The notes below the pieces were generated by a model that did no database searches, had not been told where the DNA came from, and saw only the letters and a list, made by a program, of their open reading frames with translations. The position numbers and the translations under genes are program-made. Shown piece by piece: positions 14,676-22,507 of a DNA stretch of 32,914 nucleotides (positions are counted from its first letter, which is position 1; each line of letters starts with the position of its first letter). The stretch comes from Bacillota bacterium (GTDB lineage: Bacteria; Bacillota; Clostridia; Peptostreptococcales; Anaerovoracaceae): assembly GCA_030536355.1 (NCBI GenBank), contig JAUNQD010000024.1, positions 1-32,914 of the forward strand, written 5' to 3'.

Positions 14676-15617
14676 ATGCCTTTGATAATACCTAACGAGC
14701 TTCCGGCAACGGAGACTCTGTTGAATGAGAATATATTTACGATGAATCACTCCAGAGCGGCATCTCAGGACATCAGACCTCTTAAGATAGTCATCGTTAA
14801 TTTGATGCCTACTAAGATCGCTACTGAGACCCAGCTGGCAAGAGTTCTGGCGAACAGCCCATTACAGGTTGAATTGACCTTGGTAACTATGGGTTCGCAT
14901 GAATCGAGAAACATATCACAGGACCACATGGATTCATTCTATAAGACTATAGATGAAATCAAAAATGAGTATTACGATGGTATGATACTGACAGGTGCAC
15001 CGGTGGAACAGATGCCTTTTGAAGAGGTAGACTACTGGAAAGAACTCTGTGAGATATTCGAGTTTGCTAAGACACATGTTTACAGCAGTATGTTCATCTG
15101 CTGGGGAGCCCAGGCGGCACTGTATTATCATCACGGTATAAATAAACATCTTATGGACAGCAAGGTGTTTGGTGTGTTTGAACATAAAGTCCTTCGACCG
15201 CATAATCCTCTTGTAAGAGGCTTTGATGAAGTGTTTTATGCTCCGCACTCAAGACATACCGAGGTGCTCAGAGAGGACATAGATAAGTGTTCTGCACTCA
15301 GGATACTTGCCGATTCTCCGGAAGTGGGTCCTCATATCGTATCTACAGAAAACGGCAGACAGATATTTGTTCTGGGACATCAGGAATATGATAAAGGAAC
15401 ATTGGCAGGAGAGTATTTCAGAGATGTGAACAAGGGTCTTGAAATAGATGTACCTAAGAATTATTTCAGAAATGACGATCCTGAAGATGAGATCATGTTC
15501 AGATGGAGAGGACATGCAAGTCTGCTTTTCTCAAACTGGCTGAATTATTACGTATATCAGGCAACACCTTATGACCTGAACGAACTTAAAGAGAATCAAG
15601 GTTTTCCTACAATTTAA
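14676..15617 (+). CDS. metA: Homoserine O-acetyltransferase of the MetA type
   Basis: Acylates homoserine for homocysteine synthesis, 313 residues. The catalytic Cys142 (SMFICWGAQ), His235 and Glu237 (VLGHQEYDKG) fall at the canonical MetA positions. Residue 111 is Glu (TGAPVEQMPF). In this fold, Glu111 is known to favour acetyl-CoA while Gly111 gives succinyl-CoA specificity, so this should make O-acetylhomoserine even though automated annotation may say succinyltransferase. That agrees with metY directly upstream. AAGGAG lies 11 bases before the ATG, slightly long. A strong terminator follows. Confidence 0.95.
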   Translation: MPLIIPNELPATETLLNENIFTMNHSRAASQDIRPLKIVIVNLMPTKIATETQLARVLANSPLQVELTLVTMGSHESRNISQDHMDSFYKTIDEIKNEYYDGMILTGAPVEQMPFEEVDYWKELCEIFEFAKTHVYSSMFICWGAQAALYYHHGINKHLMDSKVFGVFEHKVLRPHNPLVRGFDEVFYAPHSRHTEVLREDIDKCSALRILADSPEVGPHIVSTENGRQIFVLGHQEYDKGTLAGEYFRDVNKGLEIDVPKNYFRNDDPEDEIMFRWRGHASLLFSNWLNYYVYQATPYDLNELKENQGFPTI

Positions 15618-15626
15618 CGAAGAATC

Positions 15627-15654
15627 AAAAACTCTCCCCTTAGGGGAGAGTTTT
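15627..15654 (+). terminator. Intrinsic terminator after metA
   Basis: AAAACTCTCCCC and GGGGAGAGTTTT form a perfect 12-bp stem with a three- to four-base loop and a T-rich tail. It separates the met genes from the acyl-CoA dehydrogenase unit. Confidence 0.9.
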
Positions 15655-15699
15655 CTGTTTGATGAAGCTAAAGTATACATAAAAAAAGCTAATCGAGGC

Positions 15700-15729
15700 T
15701 TGACTGTACGCCGTGATATCCTTTAATAT
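15700..15729 (+). promoter_or_regulatory. Candidate promoter of the acyl-CoA dehydrogenase/Etf operon
   Basis: TTGACT (15700-15705), an 18-base spacer and TAATAT (15724-15729). The leader before the ATG is about 55 bases and A/T-rich. No sigma-54 motif was found here. Confidence 0.5.
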
Positions 15730-15791
15730 TATGATAGGTAAATTTGTGACCATATAAAATCTATAAATATTTACAAGGAAAGGTGGAGCAT

Positions 15792-16937
15792 ATGGACTTT
15801 TCATTAACAAGAGAACAAGAACTGCTGAAGAAAGTTGCAGCACAGTTCGCTGAAAACGAACTGGAGCCGGTAGCGGCTGAACTGGATAAAACTCACGTTT
15901 TCCCGGTTGACAACTTTAAGAAGATGGCTGAAGTAGGATTTACAGGTATCGGTGTACCTAGAGAATTCGGTGGTACAGGCGGCGGAGCTACAGAAAAAGT
16001 TATCGCTGTAACAGAATTCGCTAGAAAATGTATGTCATCAGCTGCAATCTTATCAATTCACCTGATCGCACCTCAGGCAATCGCTAAGTATGGTACTCAG
16101 GAACAGAAAGAAAAGTATCTGCCAAGACTCACTAAGGGCGGAGAACTGGGAGCTTTCGCATTAACAGAACCAAACGCAGGATCAGATGCAGGTTCAGTAC
16201 AGACTACTGCAATTTTTGACCCTGAAACTAACGAATACGTACTCAACGGTGGCAAGTGCTTTATTTCAGGCGGAAGCAGAGCAAGCGTTCTGGTTATCTT
16301 TGCACTGACTGATCCTTCAAAGGGTCTGAGAGGTATGTCTGCTCTTATCGTTGAAAATACAATGCCTGGTTTCTCAGTAGGTAAGATCGAAGAAAAGATG
16401 GGTATCGCAGGTTCAGAAACTGCAGAACTTATCTTTGAAGACGTTCGTGTTCCTGCTGAAAACCTGCTCGGAAAAGAAGGCCAGGGATTCAAGATCGCTA
16501 TGCAGGCCCTCGATGGAGCTAGAATCGGCGTAGGCGCACAGGCTCTGGGCGTTGCTAAGGAAGCTATCGATCTGGCTGTTAAGTACTCACACGAAAGAGT
16601 ACAGTTCGGCAAGCCGATCTCAGCTCTGCAGGGTATCCAGTGGTACATCGCAGATATGGCAACTAAGACTGAAGCTGCTGAAACTCTCGTTTACAAAGCT
16701 GCTTGGCTGGAAGACACAGGTAAGCCTTTCTCCAAGGAAGCTGCTATGTGTAAGCTGAATGCTGCTGAAAATGCCAGATTCGTAACAAACCTGGCACTGC
16801 AGATCCACGGTGGATACGGTTTCATGAAGGATTACCCACTCGAAAGAATGTATCGTGACGCTAAGATCACTGAAATCTACGAAGGTACTTCAGAAATCCA
16901 CAAGGTAGTTATTTCAAGAGCAGTAATGGGCAAATAA
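15792..16937 (+). CDS. Short-chain acyl-CoA dehydrogenase (enoyl-CoA reductase)
   Basis: 381-residue FAD enzyme of the butyryl-CoA dehydrogenase group, which in anaerobes usually runs as an enoyl-CoA reductase with EtfAB. Visible are FALTEPNAGSDAGS (FAD/substrate loop), EKMGIAGSETAELIFEDVRVP in the middle domain, VQFGKPISALQGIQWYIADM, and at the C-terminus ALQIHGGYGFMKDYPLERMYRDAKITEIYEGTSEI, where about Glu364 is the catalytic base. The ATG at 15792 follows AAAGGTGG; a GTG at 15783 is in frame but overlaps the ribosome site. Substrate could be crotonyl-, acrylyl- or another short enoyl-CoA. Adjacent etfB and etfA support the reductase role. Catalysis is cytosolic. Confidence 0.93.
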   Translation: MDFSLTREQELLKKVAAQFAENELEPVAAELDKTHVFPVDNFKKMAEVGFTGIGVPREFGGTGGGATEKVIAVTEFARKCMSSAAILSIHLIAPQAIAKYGTQEQKEKYLPRLTKGGELGAFALTEPNAGSDAGSVQTTAIFDPETNEYVLNGGKCFISGGSRASVLVIFALTDPSKGLRGMSALIVENTMPGFSVGKIEEKMGIAGSETAELIFEDVRVPAENLLGKEGQGFKIAMQALDGARIGVGAQALGVAKEAIDLAVKYSHERVQFGKPISALQGIQWYIADMATKTEAAETLVYKAAWLEDTGKPFSKEAAMCKLNAAENARFVTNLALQIHGGYGFMKDYPLERMYRDAKITEIYEGTSEIHKVVISRAVMGK

Positions 16938-16952
16938 GGAAGGTGTAGAACA

Positions 16953-17756
16953 ATGAGAATATATGTATGCGTAAAACAGGTTCCTGATACTTCCGGAGTT
17001 GTTGCAGTAAATCCGGACGGAACATTAAACAGAGCTTCCATGCAGACTATCATCAACCACGATGACCTTAGCGCTATGGAACAGGCTCTTAGATTAAAGG
17101 ATGCTACAGGATGTCAGGTTACAGCAGTAACTATGGGACCTCCTCCTGCAGAAGGAATGCTCAGAGAATTACTGGCTATGGGTGCTGACGATGCAGTACT
17201 GATCTCAGCAAGAGAATTCGGCGGATCTGATACATTCGCTACTTCACAGATCATTTCAGCTGCTATCACTCACCTGGGACTCGGTGAAGAAGATATCATC
17301 TTCTGCGGAAGACAGGCTATCGACGGAGATACAGCTCAGGTTGGCCCTCAGATCGCTGAAAAGATGAATATCCCTCAGGTTACATACTGTGCAGAACTTG
17401 AAAAGAACGGAAACGAAATCATCGTTAAGCGTATGCTGGAAGATGGTTACATGAAGATAAAGGTTCAGACTCCTTGCCTGATCACTTGCATCAAGGACAA
17501 CGAATTTGTTCCTAGATACATGACTGTTAACGGAATCAATGATTGTTATTCAAAGCCACTGACAGTTCTGGACTTCGAAGCACTGAAGGACGAACCACTG
17601 ATCGAGCTTGATACTATCGGACTTAAGGGTTCCCCAACTAACATCTTCAAGTCATTCACTCCTCCGCTCAAGGGCGTTGGAATCATGCTGGAAGGTAACG
17701 GTAAAGAAACTTGTGCAGATTTAGCAGCAAGACTGCTTGACAAGCACCTTATTTAA
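16953..17756 (+). CDS. etfB: Electron transfer flavoprotein, beta subunit
   Basis: 267-residue EtfB. The N-terminus RIYVCVKQVPDTSG and the segments NPDGTLNR, NHDDLSAMEQALRLKD, VTMGPPPAEGMLRELLAMGADDAVLIS and CGRQAIDGDTAQVGPQIAEKM are typical. In anaerobes EtfAB with a butyryl-CoA dehydrogenase partner can bifurcate electrons from NADH to enoyl-CoA and ferredoxin; whether this pair does so cannot be told by eye. It lies 15 bases after the dehydrogenase and 17 bases before the chosen etfA start. Codon use looks highly optimised. Confidence 0.95.
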   Translation: MRIYVCVKQVPDTSGVVAVNPDGTLNRASMQTIINHDDLSAMEQALRLKDATGCQVTAVTMGPPPAEGMLRELLAMGADDAVLISAREFGGSDTFATSQIISAAITHLGLGEEDIIFCGRQAIDGDTAQVGPQIAEKMNIPQVTYCAELEKNGNEIIVKRMLEDGYMKIKVQTPCLITCIKDNEFVPRYMTVNGINDCYSKPLTVLDFEALKDEPLIELDTIGLKGSPTNIFKSFTPPLKGVGIMLEGNGKETCADLAARLLDKHLI

Positions 17757-17773
17757 TGGAAGGAGAGAGAATA

Positions 17774-18880
17774 ATGGCTTTTAACAGTTCAGATATTGCT
17801 GCTTTCAAAGATATTTGGGTATTCTGCGAACAGCGTGAAGGAAAATTAATGAATACAGACTTCGAACTTATTTCCGAAGGTAGAAAGCTCGCTGACGAAA
17901 GAGGCGCTAAGCTGATCGGCGTACTTCTTGGAGATAATGTTGAAGGACTTGCTAAGGAACTGGGCGGATACGGTGCTGATAAAGTTATCGTATGTAACCA
18001 TCCTGAATTAAAGGTATATACAACAGATGCATATGCTAAGGTTCTGTGTGATGTAGCAATGGATAAGAAACCTGAAGTTATCCTGCTGGGAGCTACAAAC
18101 ATCGGTAGAGACCTTGGTCCAAGATGTGCTGCAAGACTGAGAACAGGTCTGACTGCAGACTGTACTCATCTGGATATCGACATGAACAACTATGTTGACT
18201 TCCTGGAAAAATCATCAACTCTCGACCTGGCTAACACTAAGTTCAACATGGAAGACGTTAACCTGAAGCAGACAAGACCTGCATTCGGTGGACACCTGAT
18301 GGCTACTATCATTTGCCCTAGATTCAGACCTTGCATGTCAACAGTAAGACCGGGCGTTATGAAGAAGGCTCCTTTCAACCAGGAAATGGCTGATAAGTGC
18401 GAAATCGAAATGTACCCTGTAACTATCGACAAGGCTGATCTGAAGACAGAAGTTCTGGAAGTTGTTAAGGAAGCTAAGCAGCTGGTTGACCTGATCGGGG
18501 CAGAAGTTATCGTATCAGTAGGCAGAGGTATCAGCAAGGACGTTGAAGGCGGTATCGAACTGGCTCACCAGCTGGCAGATGCATTCGGCAACGCAGTAGT
18601 TGGCGGTTCCCGTGCTACTATCGACTCAGGCTGGCTGTCAGCTGACCATCAGGTTGGACAGACAGGTAAGACTGTACATCCTAAAATCTACGTTGCACTG
18701 GGTATCTCAGGTGCTATCCAGCACAAAGCTGGTATGCAGGATTCAGAACTGATCATCGCAGTTAACAAGAATGAAAACGCTCCTATCTTCGATATCGCTG
18801 ACTATGGTATCGTTGGAGACCTGTTTAAGGTTGTTCCTCTGATGATTGAAGCTATCAACGAAGCAAAAGAATCAAAATAA
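17774..18880 (+). CDS. etfA: Electron transfer flavoprotein, alpha subunit
   Basis: 368-residue EtfA. The N-terminal domain has VFCEQREGKLMNTDFELISEGRKLADERGAKLIGVLLG. The C-terminal FAD domain carries VSVGRGI, GGSRATIDSGWLSADHQVGQTGKTVHPKIYVALGISGAIQH and NKNENAPIFDIADYGIVGD, the standard EtfA signature. The ATG at 17774 has AAGGAG eight bases upstream; an in-frame ATG at 17756 overlaps the etfB stop but lies before that ribosome site. It forms a complex with EtfB and delivers electrons to the acyl-CoA dehydrogenase encoded upstream. A terminator follows, so the core operon is dehydrogenase-etfB-etfA. Confidence 0.95.
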   Translation: MAFNSSDIAAFKDIWVFCEQREGKLMNTDFELISEGRKLADERGAKLIGVLLGDNVEGLAKELGGYGADKVIVCNHPELKVYTTDAYAKVLCDVAMDKKPEVILLGATNIGRDLGPRCAARLRTGLTADCTHLDIDMNNYVDFLEKSSTLDLANTKFNMEDVNLKQTRPAFGGHLMATIICPRFRPCMSTVRPGVMKKAPFNQEMADKCEIEMYPVTIDKADLKTEVLEVVKEAKQLVDLIGAEVIVSVGRGISKDVEGGIELAHQLADAFGNAVVGGSRATIDSGWLSADHQVGQTGKTVHPKIYVALGISGAIQHKAGMQDSELIIAVNKNENAPIFDIADYGIVGDLFKVVPLMIEAINEAKESK

Positions 18881-18895
18881 GTATAATGGTAAACC

Positions 18896-18931
18896 GCAAG
18901 GGTTGGATCCTTGATTCACCCCTTGCTTTTT
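18896..18931 (+). terminator. Intrinsic terminator after etfA
   Basis: GCAAGGG (18896-18902) pairs with CCCTTGC (18920-18926) around a 17-base loop containing a GGATCC, then five T residues. A second short stem, CCCTA-CTGC-TAGGG (18943-18956), follows. The rest of the gap to 19116 is A/T-rich; no convincing promoter could be assigned there although one is expected for the next two genes. Confidence 0.7.
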
Positions 18932-19116
18932 CCACATTATGACCCTACTGCTAGGGGAGGGTTAAAACATCTTAAAAAATGATAAAAAAATAACAAAATG
19001 TGTATTTTTTTATATATTTAGATAAGTGTTTGTGATAAAATTAACTTGATTTCGATAAAGTTTCAAATCACTTAGCATTATTGGAATAACTATTTATTAA
19101 AGGAGAATATCATAAG

Positions 19117-20298
19117 ATGAAAAAAGCACTTGAAGGAATTAAAGTAGTTGACCTGACATCAGCATTGAACGGACCTTTCTGTACAATGATGATGGCTGAC
19201 TATGGTGCAGAAGTTCTTAAGATCGAACCTGTATTCGGAGATCAGATGAGAACTTGGGGGCCTATCGATGAAGAAAGCGGCGAATCAGGATTCTTCTGCT
19301 ATGTAAATAGAAACAAGAAGGGTGCTACTCTGAACCTTAAGACAGAAAAGGGCAAGGAAATGCTCTGGAAGCTGATCAAGGAAGCAGACGTACTCGTTGA
19401 AAACTATAAGGGCGGAGTTACTGAAAGACTGGGAATCGATTATGAATCAGTTAAGAAAGTAAACCCTAACATCATTTATGCATCAGGCTCAGGCTTTGGT
19501 CAGACTTCTCCTCTGAAGCACAGACCTTGCTATGACATCGTTGCACAGGCTATGGGCGGTATGGCTAATCTGACAGGTTTCCCTGAAACTATCCCTACTA
19601 AGGTTGGTCCATCCATCGCTGACCACGTTGCGGGTATCTACCTGTATGTTGGTGTTGCTACTGCTCTGGTTCACAGAGAAAGAACAGGTGAAGGTCAGCT
19701 GGTAGACGTATCCATGATCGATACTATCTTCAGCTTGCTGGAAAACTCACTTGTTAAATACACAATGGGCGGATATATCCCTGAAAGAAACGGTAATATC
19801 GACCCATCTATCGCTCCATTCGACATTTTCGAATGTAAGGATGGTTTCGTAGCTATCGGTGTAGGTAATGACAGACTGTTCGACAAGTTCTGCCATACTA
19901 TCGATCACACTGAACTTCTGGAAGATCCTAGATTCGAAACTAACGATCTGAGATGCCAGAACTACCAGCCTGATCTGCAGAACGTTATTGCTGACTGGGC
20001 TAAGGATTACACTAAGGCTGAAATCGAAGCTATCATGGACGAAGCTGTTATCCCTTGCGGACCTGTACTGAATGTTAAGGAAGCTATCGAACATCCACAT
20101 ATCCAGGCAAGAGAAATGATGGTTCACTGCGATCACCCTACAGCAGGAGATCTGTATTTCCAGGGCGTAGTAGCTAAACTGTCAGAAACTCCGGGTGTTG
20201 TTGAAACTCCATCACCGCTGCTGGGACAGCATAACTGCGAAATCTTCGGAATCACTAAGGAAGAAGAAGAACAGCTGAAGGCTGAAGGCGTACTGTAA
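19117..20298 (+). CDS. CaiB/BaiF (family III) CoA-transferase
   Basis: 393-residue transferase that moves CoA between carboxylic acids through an aspartyl anhydride. The N-terminal segment LEGIKVVDLTSALNGPFCTMMMADYGAEVLKIEP, NRNKKGATLNLK, YDIVAQAMGGMANLTG and GEGQLVDVSM are family hallmarks. The catalytic Asp is at position 169 in GPSIADHVAGIYL, the canonical number. Known members act on carnitine/crotonobetaine, bile acids, formate/oxalate and 2-hydroxy acids. Followed after 51 bases by the ammonia-lyase-like gene, so I infer an amino acid or its deaminated product as substrate. AAAGGAG lies upstream of the ATG. Confidence 0.92.
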   Translation: MKKALEGIKVVDLTSALNGPFCTMMMADYGAEVLKIEPVFGDQMRTWGPIDEESGESGFFCYVNRNKKGATLNLKTEKGKEMLWKLIKEADVLVENYKGGVTERLGIDYESVKKVNPNIIYASGSGFGQTSPLKHRPCYDIVAQAMGGMANLTGFPETIPTKVGPSIADHVAGIYLYVGVATALVHRERTGEGQLVDVSMIDTIFSLLENSLVKYTMGGYIPERNGNIDPSIAPFDIFECKDGFVAIGVGNDRLFDKFCHTIDHTELLEDPRFETNDLRCQNYQPDLQNVIADWAKDYTKAEIEAIMDEAVIPCGPVLNVKEAIEHPHIQAREMMVHCDHPTAGDLYFQGVVAKLSETPGVVETPSPLLGQHNCEIFGITKEEEEQLKAEGVL

Positions 20299-20349
20299 GA
20301 TTTAATACTAATAAAATATTGCTTTTTACATAAGAAGGAGGCCCTCGAA

Positions 20350-21195
20350 ATGAGAAAGGTATCTTATTTAAGCTATAACATGACAACTGCTGATGCAAAC
20401 ACTCCTGACGGAATCGTTCCTGTAGGAAGACAGTTTGACTTCATCGGAGACGTTGAAACTGAAGAAATGATCCTGTGTGACGGAGACGAATCTCTGTGCC
20501 TGGGATATCACGATGTTAAGATCTACGAAGACGTTTACGTAGGCGATATGATGGAATACAAGGCAACTCTGACAAACGTTGGTAACAGCTCAAGAGACTG
20601 CCGTATCGAAGTATTCAAGCTGGCTACTCCTGCTGACAGAGCAGGAAAAGAAGATTACAAGCCTGGCGACATGGTATGGTTTGATGAACCTGTTAAGTGT
20701 ACAGAAGGTAATGTACGTCTGGTAGTTAAGAAGCACCTGCAGAGAGGTGAACAGCCTGACGGTACTGTAATCGACCCTTGGAGAGCTCTGGAAGATTTCC
20801 CTCTGGAAGACGGAATGAGCGAAGACGGCGAAACTATGACTTACAGATACAGAATGTCAGACCGTGACGTATTCTACGGCGGCGGCGTTGTAAACGGAGC
20901 TAGAAGCATCACTCTGATGGAAGACTGCGCTAAGAGACTGATGGCTAAGACTTACGGCAACCTGGGAAGATGCGTAGAAACTAAGAAGGTTAGACTCTAT
21001 ACTCCATGCTTCGCTGGAGACTACATGGAATATATCGCTAAGATCAAGAAGGTTGAAGATGGTAAGGCACTGATCGAAGTACGTTCATATAAGATCATCG
21101 AAGTTCCTGAAAATCCACCATTCCCAAGCTCAATCGACGTTCTTACAGATCCACCACTGTCAACAGTAGTACAGTTCGTTTACGAAATCAGATAA
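20350..21195 (+). CDS. Tandem hot-dog protein resembling fused beta-alanyl-/3-aminobutyryl-CoA ammonia-lyases
   Basis: 281 residues, about twice the usual 125-145 of Kal/Acl ammonia-lyases, which reversibly remove ammonia from 3-aminoacyl-CoA. Two repeats are visible: about 5-130 and 165-281, aligned by YVGDMMEY (63-70) and FAGDYMEY (221-228). Repeat 1 keeps GDVETE (33-38) and DGDESLCLGY (44-53), but its HY-GG-x-VNGAR region reads DANTPDGIVPVGR. Repeat 2 keeps FYGGGVVNGAR (175-185) but has EDCAKRLM where repeat 1 has GDVETEEM. GGAGG eight bases upstream sets the start. All 14 Ile codons are ATC, pointing to high expression. A MaoC-type hydratase or thioesterase is a less likely alternative. 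A strong terminator follows. Confidence 0.75.
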   Translation: MRKVSYLSYNMTTADANTPDGIVPVGRQFDFIGDVETEEMILCDGDESLCLGYHDVKIYEDVYVGDMMEYKATLTNVGNSSRDCRIEVFKLATPADRAGKEDYKPGDMVWFDEPVKCTEGNVRLVVKKHLQRGEQPDGTVIDPWRALEDFPLEDGMSEDGETMTYRYRMSDRDVFYGGGVVNGARSITLMEDCAKRLMAKTYGNLGRCVETKKVRLYTPCFAGDYMEYIAKIKKVEDGKALIEVRSYKIIEVPENPPFPSSIDVLTDPPLSTVVQFVYEIR

Positions 21196-21211
21196 GATTC
21201 GCAACAATGTG

Positions 21212-21247
21212 AGGTTTCTCCTCTGATGAGGAGAAACCTATTTTTTT
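21212..21247 (+). terminator. Strong intrinsic terminator after the ammonia-lyase-like gene
   Basis: AGGTTTCTCCTC (21212-21223) and GAGGAGAAACCT (21228-21239) form a perfect 12-bp stem with loop TGAT, followed by A and seven T residues. Confidence 0.92.
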
Positions 21248-21265
21248 AATGCAAAGGGCACACTT

Positions 21266-22465
21266 ATGGTATTTTCCGATTATTTCTATTTTCTCAGGGA
21301 TTCAGGCCTCAAGGTCTCTCTCGATGAATGGATGACACTCATTGAAGCGCTCGACAAAGACTTGGCATGTTCAAGCCTTGAGAGATTTTATTATCTCAGC
21401 AGATCTATATTGGTGAAGTCTGAAGCCGACTATGATATGTACGGCAGGCTTTTTAGTGCTTATTTTGAAGCGGCTGCTGTATCGGAAGAGATACCTGATG
21501 AAATTTTTGACTTTCTAAGCAGGCCCATAGATCAGATGCCTTATGATAAAGATGAGGTTGACGAAAGAACTAACTTGGATTTTGAAGAGCTCGAGGAACT
21601 TTTCAGAAAAAGACTTGAAGAGCAAAAAGAAGCCCATAACGGCGGGATACGCTGGATAGGAACAGGAGGGACTTCACCGCTCGGTAATTCGGGATACGCT
21701 TTAAATGGATTCAGAGTAGGAGAGTTTTCCACAAGACAAAGCGCCCTTCAAGTAATAGCTAAACAGAACTACAGAGATTTCAGAGAGGATGAAACCATCG
21801 ATATAAGACATTTCCAGACAGCACTTAGAAGACTCAGACAATATTCTTCCAGGTTCGGTCAGACGAGAGATGAACTTGATATCGATGCTACTATAGATAA
21901 GACTTGCGATAATGCAGGCATGCTCAGTCTTGTATACGATTATCCGAGAAAGAATACGGTCAAACTGCTGGCTTTGTTCGATTCCGGCGGGTCCATGGAA
22001 AAGTACGCAAAGCTCTGCAGTCAGCTTTTTCAGGCAGTAAGCAAGGAAAACCATTTCAAAGATCTTAAGATTTACTATTTTCATAATTGCCCTTATAATA
22101 AGCTGTATAAGACACCGATGTGTGATCTAAAAGACAGCGTAGATACTGAATGGGTGCTTAAGAACATCGGAGACGAATATAAGATATTATTCGTTGGAGA
22201 TGCATCTATGGCTTCGTGGGAACTACGCTATTATAACGGTAACAGAAGGAACAGAGTATCTGATAATGTTTCTCCTGTAGCATGGTTGAAGCGCCTTGTG
22301 ACCAACTATGATCAGGCTGTATGGCTCAATCCTATACCTGAGAAACAGTGGGAAACGGCACGAGGAAAGACTACTATAGGATTGATAAAATCAGTAGTTT
22401 CCATGTATCCGCTTTCGGTAGACGGACTTGAGAGGGGAATCAGGAAGTTGCTGGGAATCAGATAA
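21266..22465 (+). CDS. VWA-domain protein (CoxE/COG3825-like)
   Basis: 399-residue protein. The N-terminal half is helical and charged (FRKRLEEQKEAHNGG). The C-terminal half from about residue 215 is a von Willebrand A-type fold: LLALFDSGGSM with the MIDAS motif as D239-x-G-x-S243 (Gly in place of the middle Ser), then FHNCPY and ILFVGDASMASWEL. These match the uncharacterised CoxE-like group usually paired with a MoxR AAA+ ATPase as a metal-insertion or chaperone system. No MoxR gene is adjacent here. The ribosome site AAAGGG is weak. Function unknown; a maturation role for a nearby enzyme is speculative. Confidence 0.8.
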   Translation: MVFSDYFYFLRDSGLKVSLDEWMTLIEALDKDLACSSLERFYYLSRSILVKSEADYDMYGRLFSAYFEAAAVSEEIPDEIFDFLSRPIDQMPYDKDEVDERTNLDFEELEELFRKRLEEQKEAHNGGIRWIGTGGTSPLGNSGYALNGFRVGEFSTRQSALQVIAKQNYRDFREDETIDIRHFQTALRRLRQYSSRFGQTRDELDIDATIDKTCDNAGMLSLVYDYPRKNTVKLLALFDSGGSMEKYAKLCSQLFQAVSKENHFKDLKIYYFHNCPYNKLYKTPMCDLKDSVDTEWVLKNIGDEYKILFVGDASMASWELRYYNGNRRNRVSDNVSPVAWLKRLVTNYDQAVWLNPIPEKQWETARGKTTIGLIKSVVSMYPLSVDGLERGIRKLLGIR

Positions 22466-22507
22466 CTTCAACGTTTTTAAATCTCAAAACAGTGCAGAGG
22501 AAGTAAT

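Noticed and set aside
16097..16648. 183-codon open frame on the minus strand
   Set aside because: Antisense to the acyl-CoA dehydrogenase, which carries full family motifs. The frame is open because the codon use of that gene is strongly biased.
18932..19116. Promoter for the CoA-transferase and ammonia-lyase-like genes
   Set aside because: The region is A/T-rich and offers several poor -35/-10 pairs but none convincing, and there is no sigma-54 motif; a promoter is expected but was not called.
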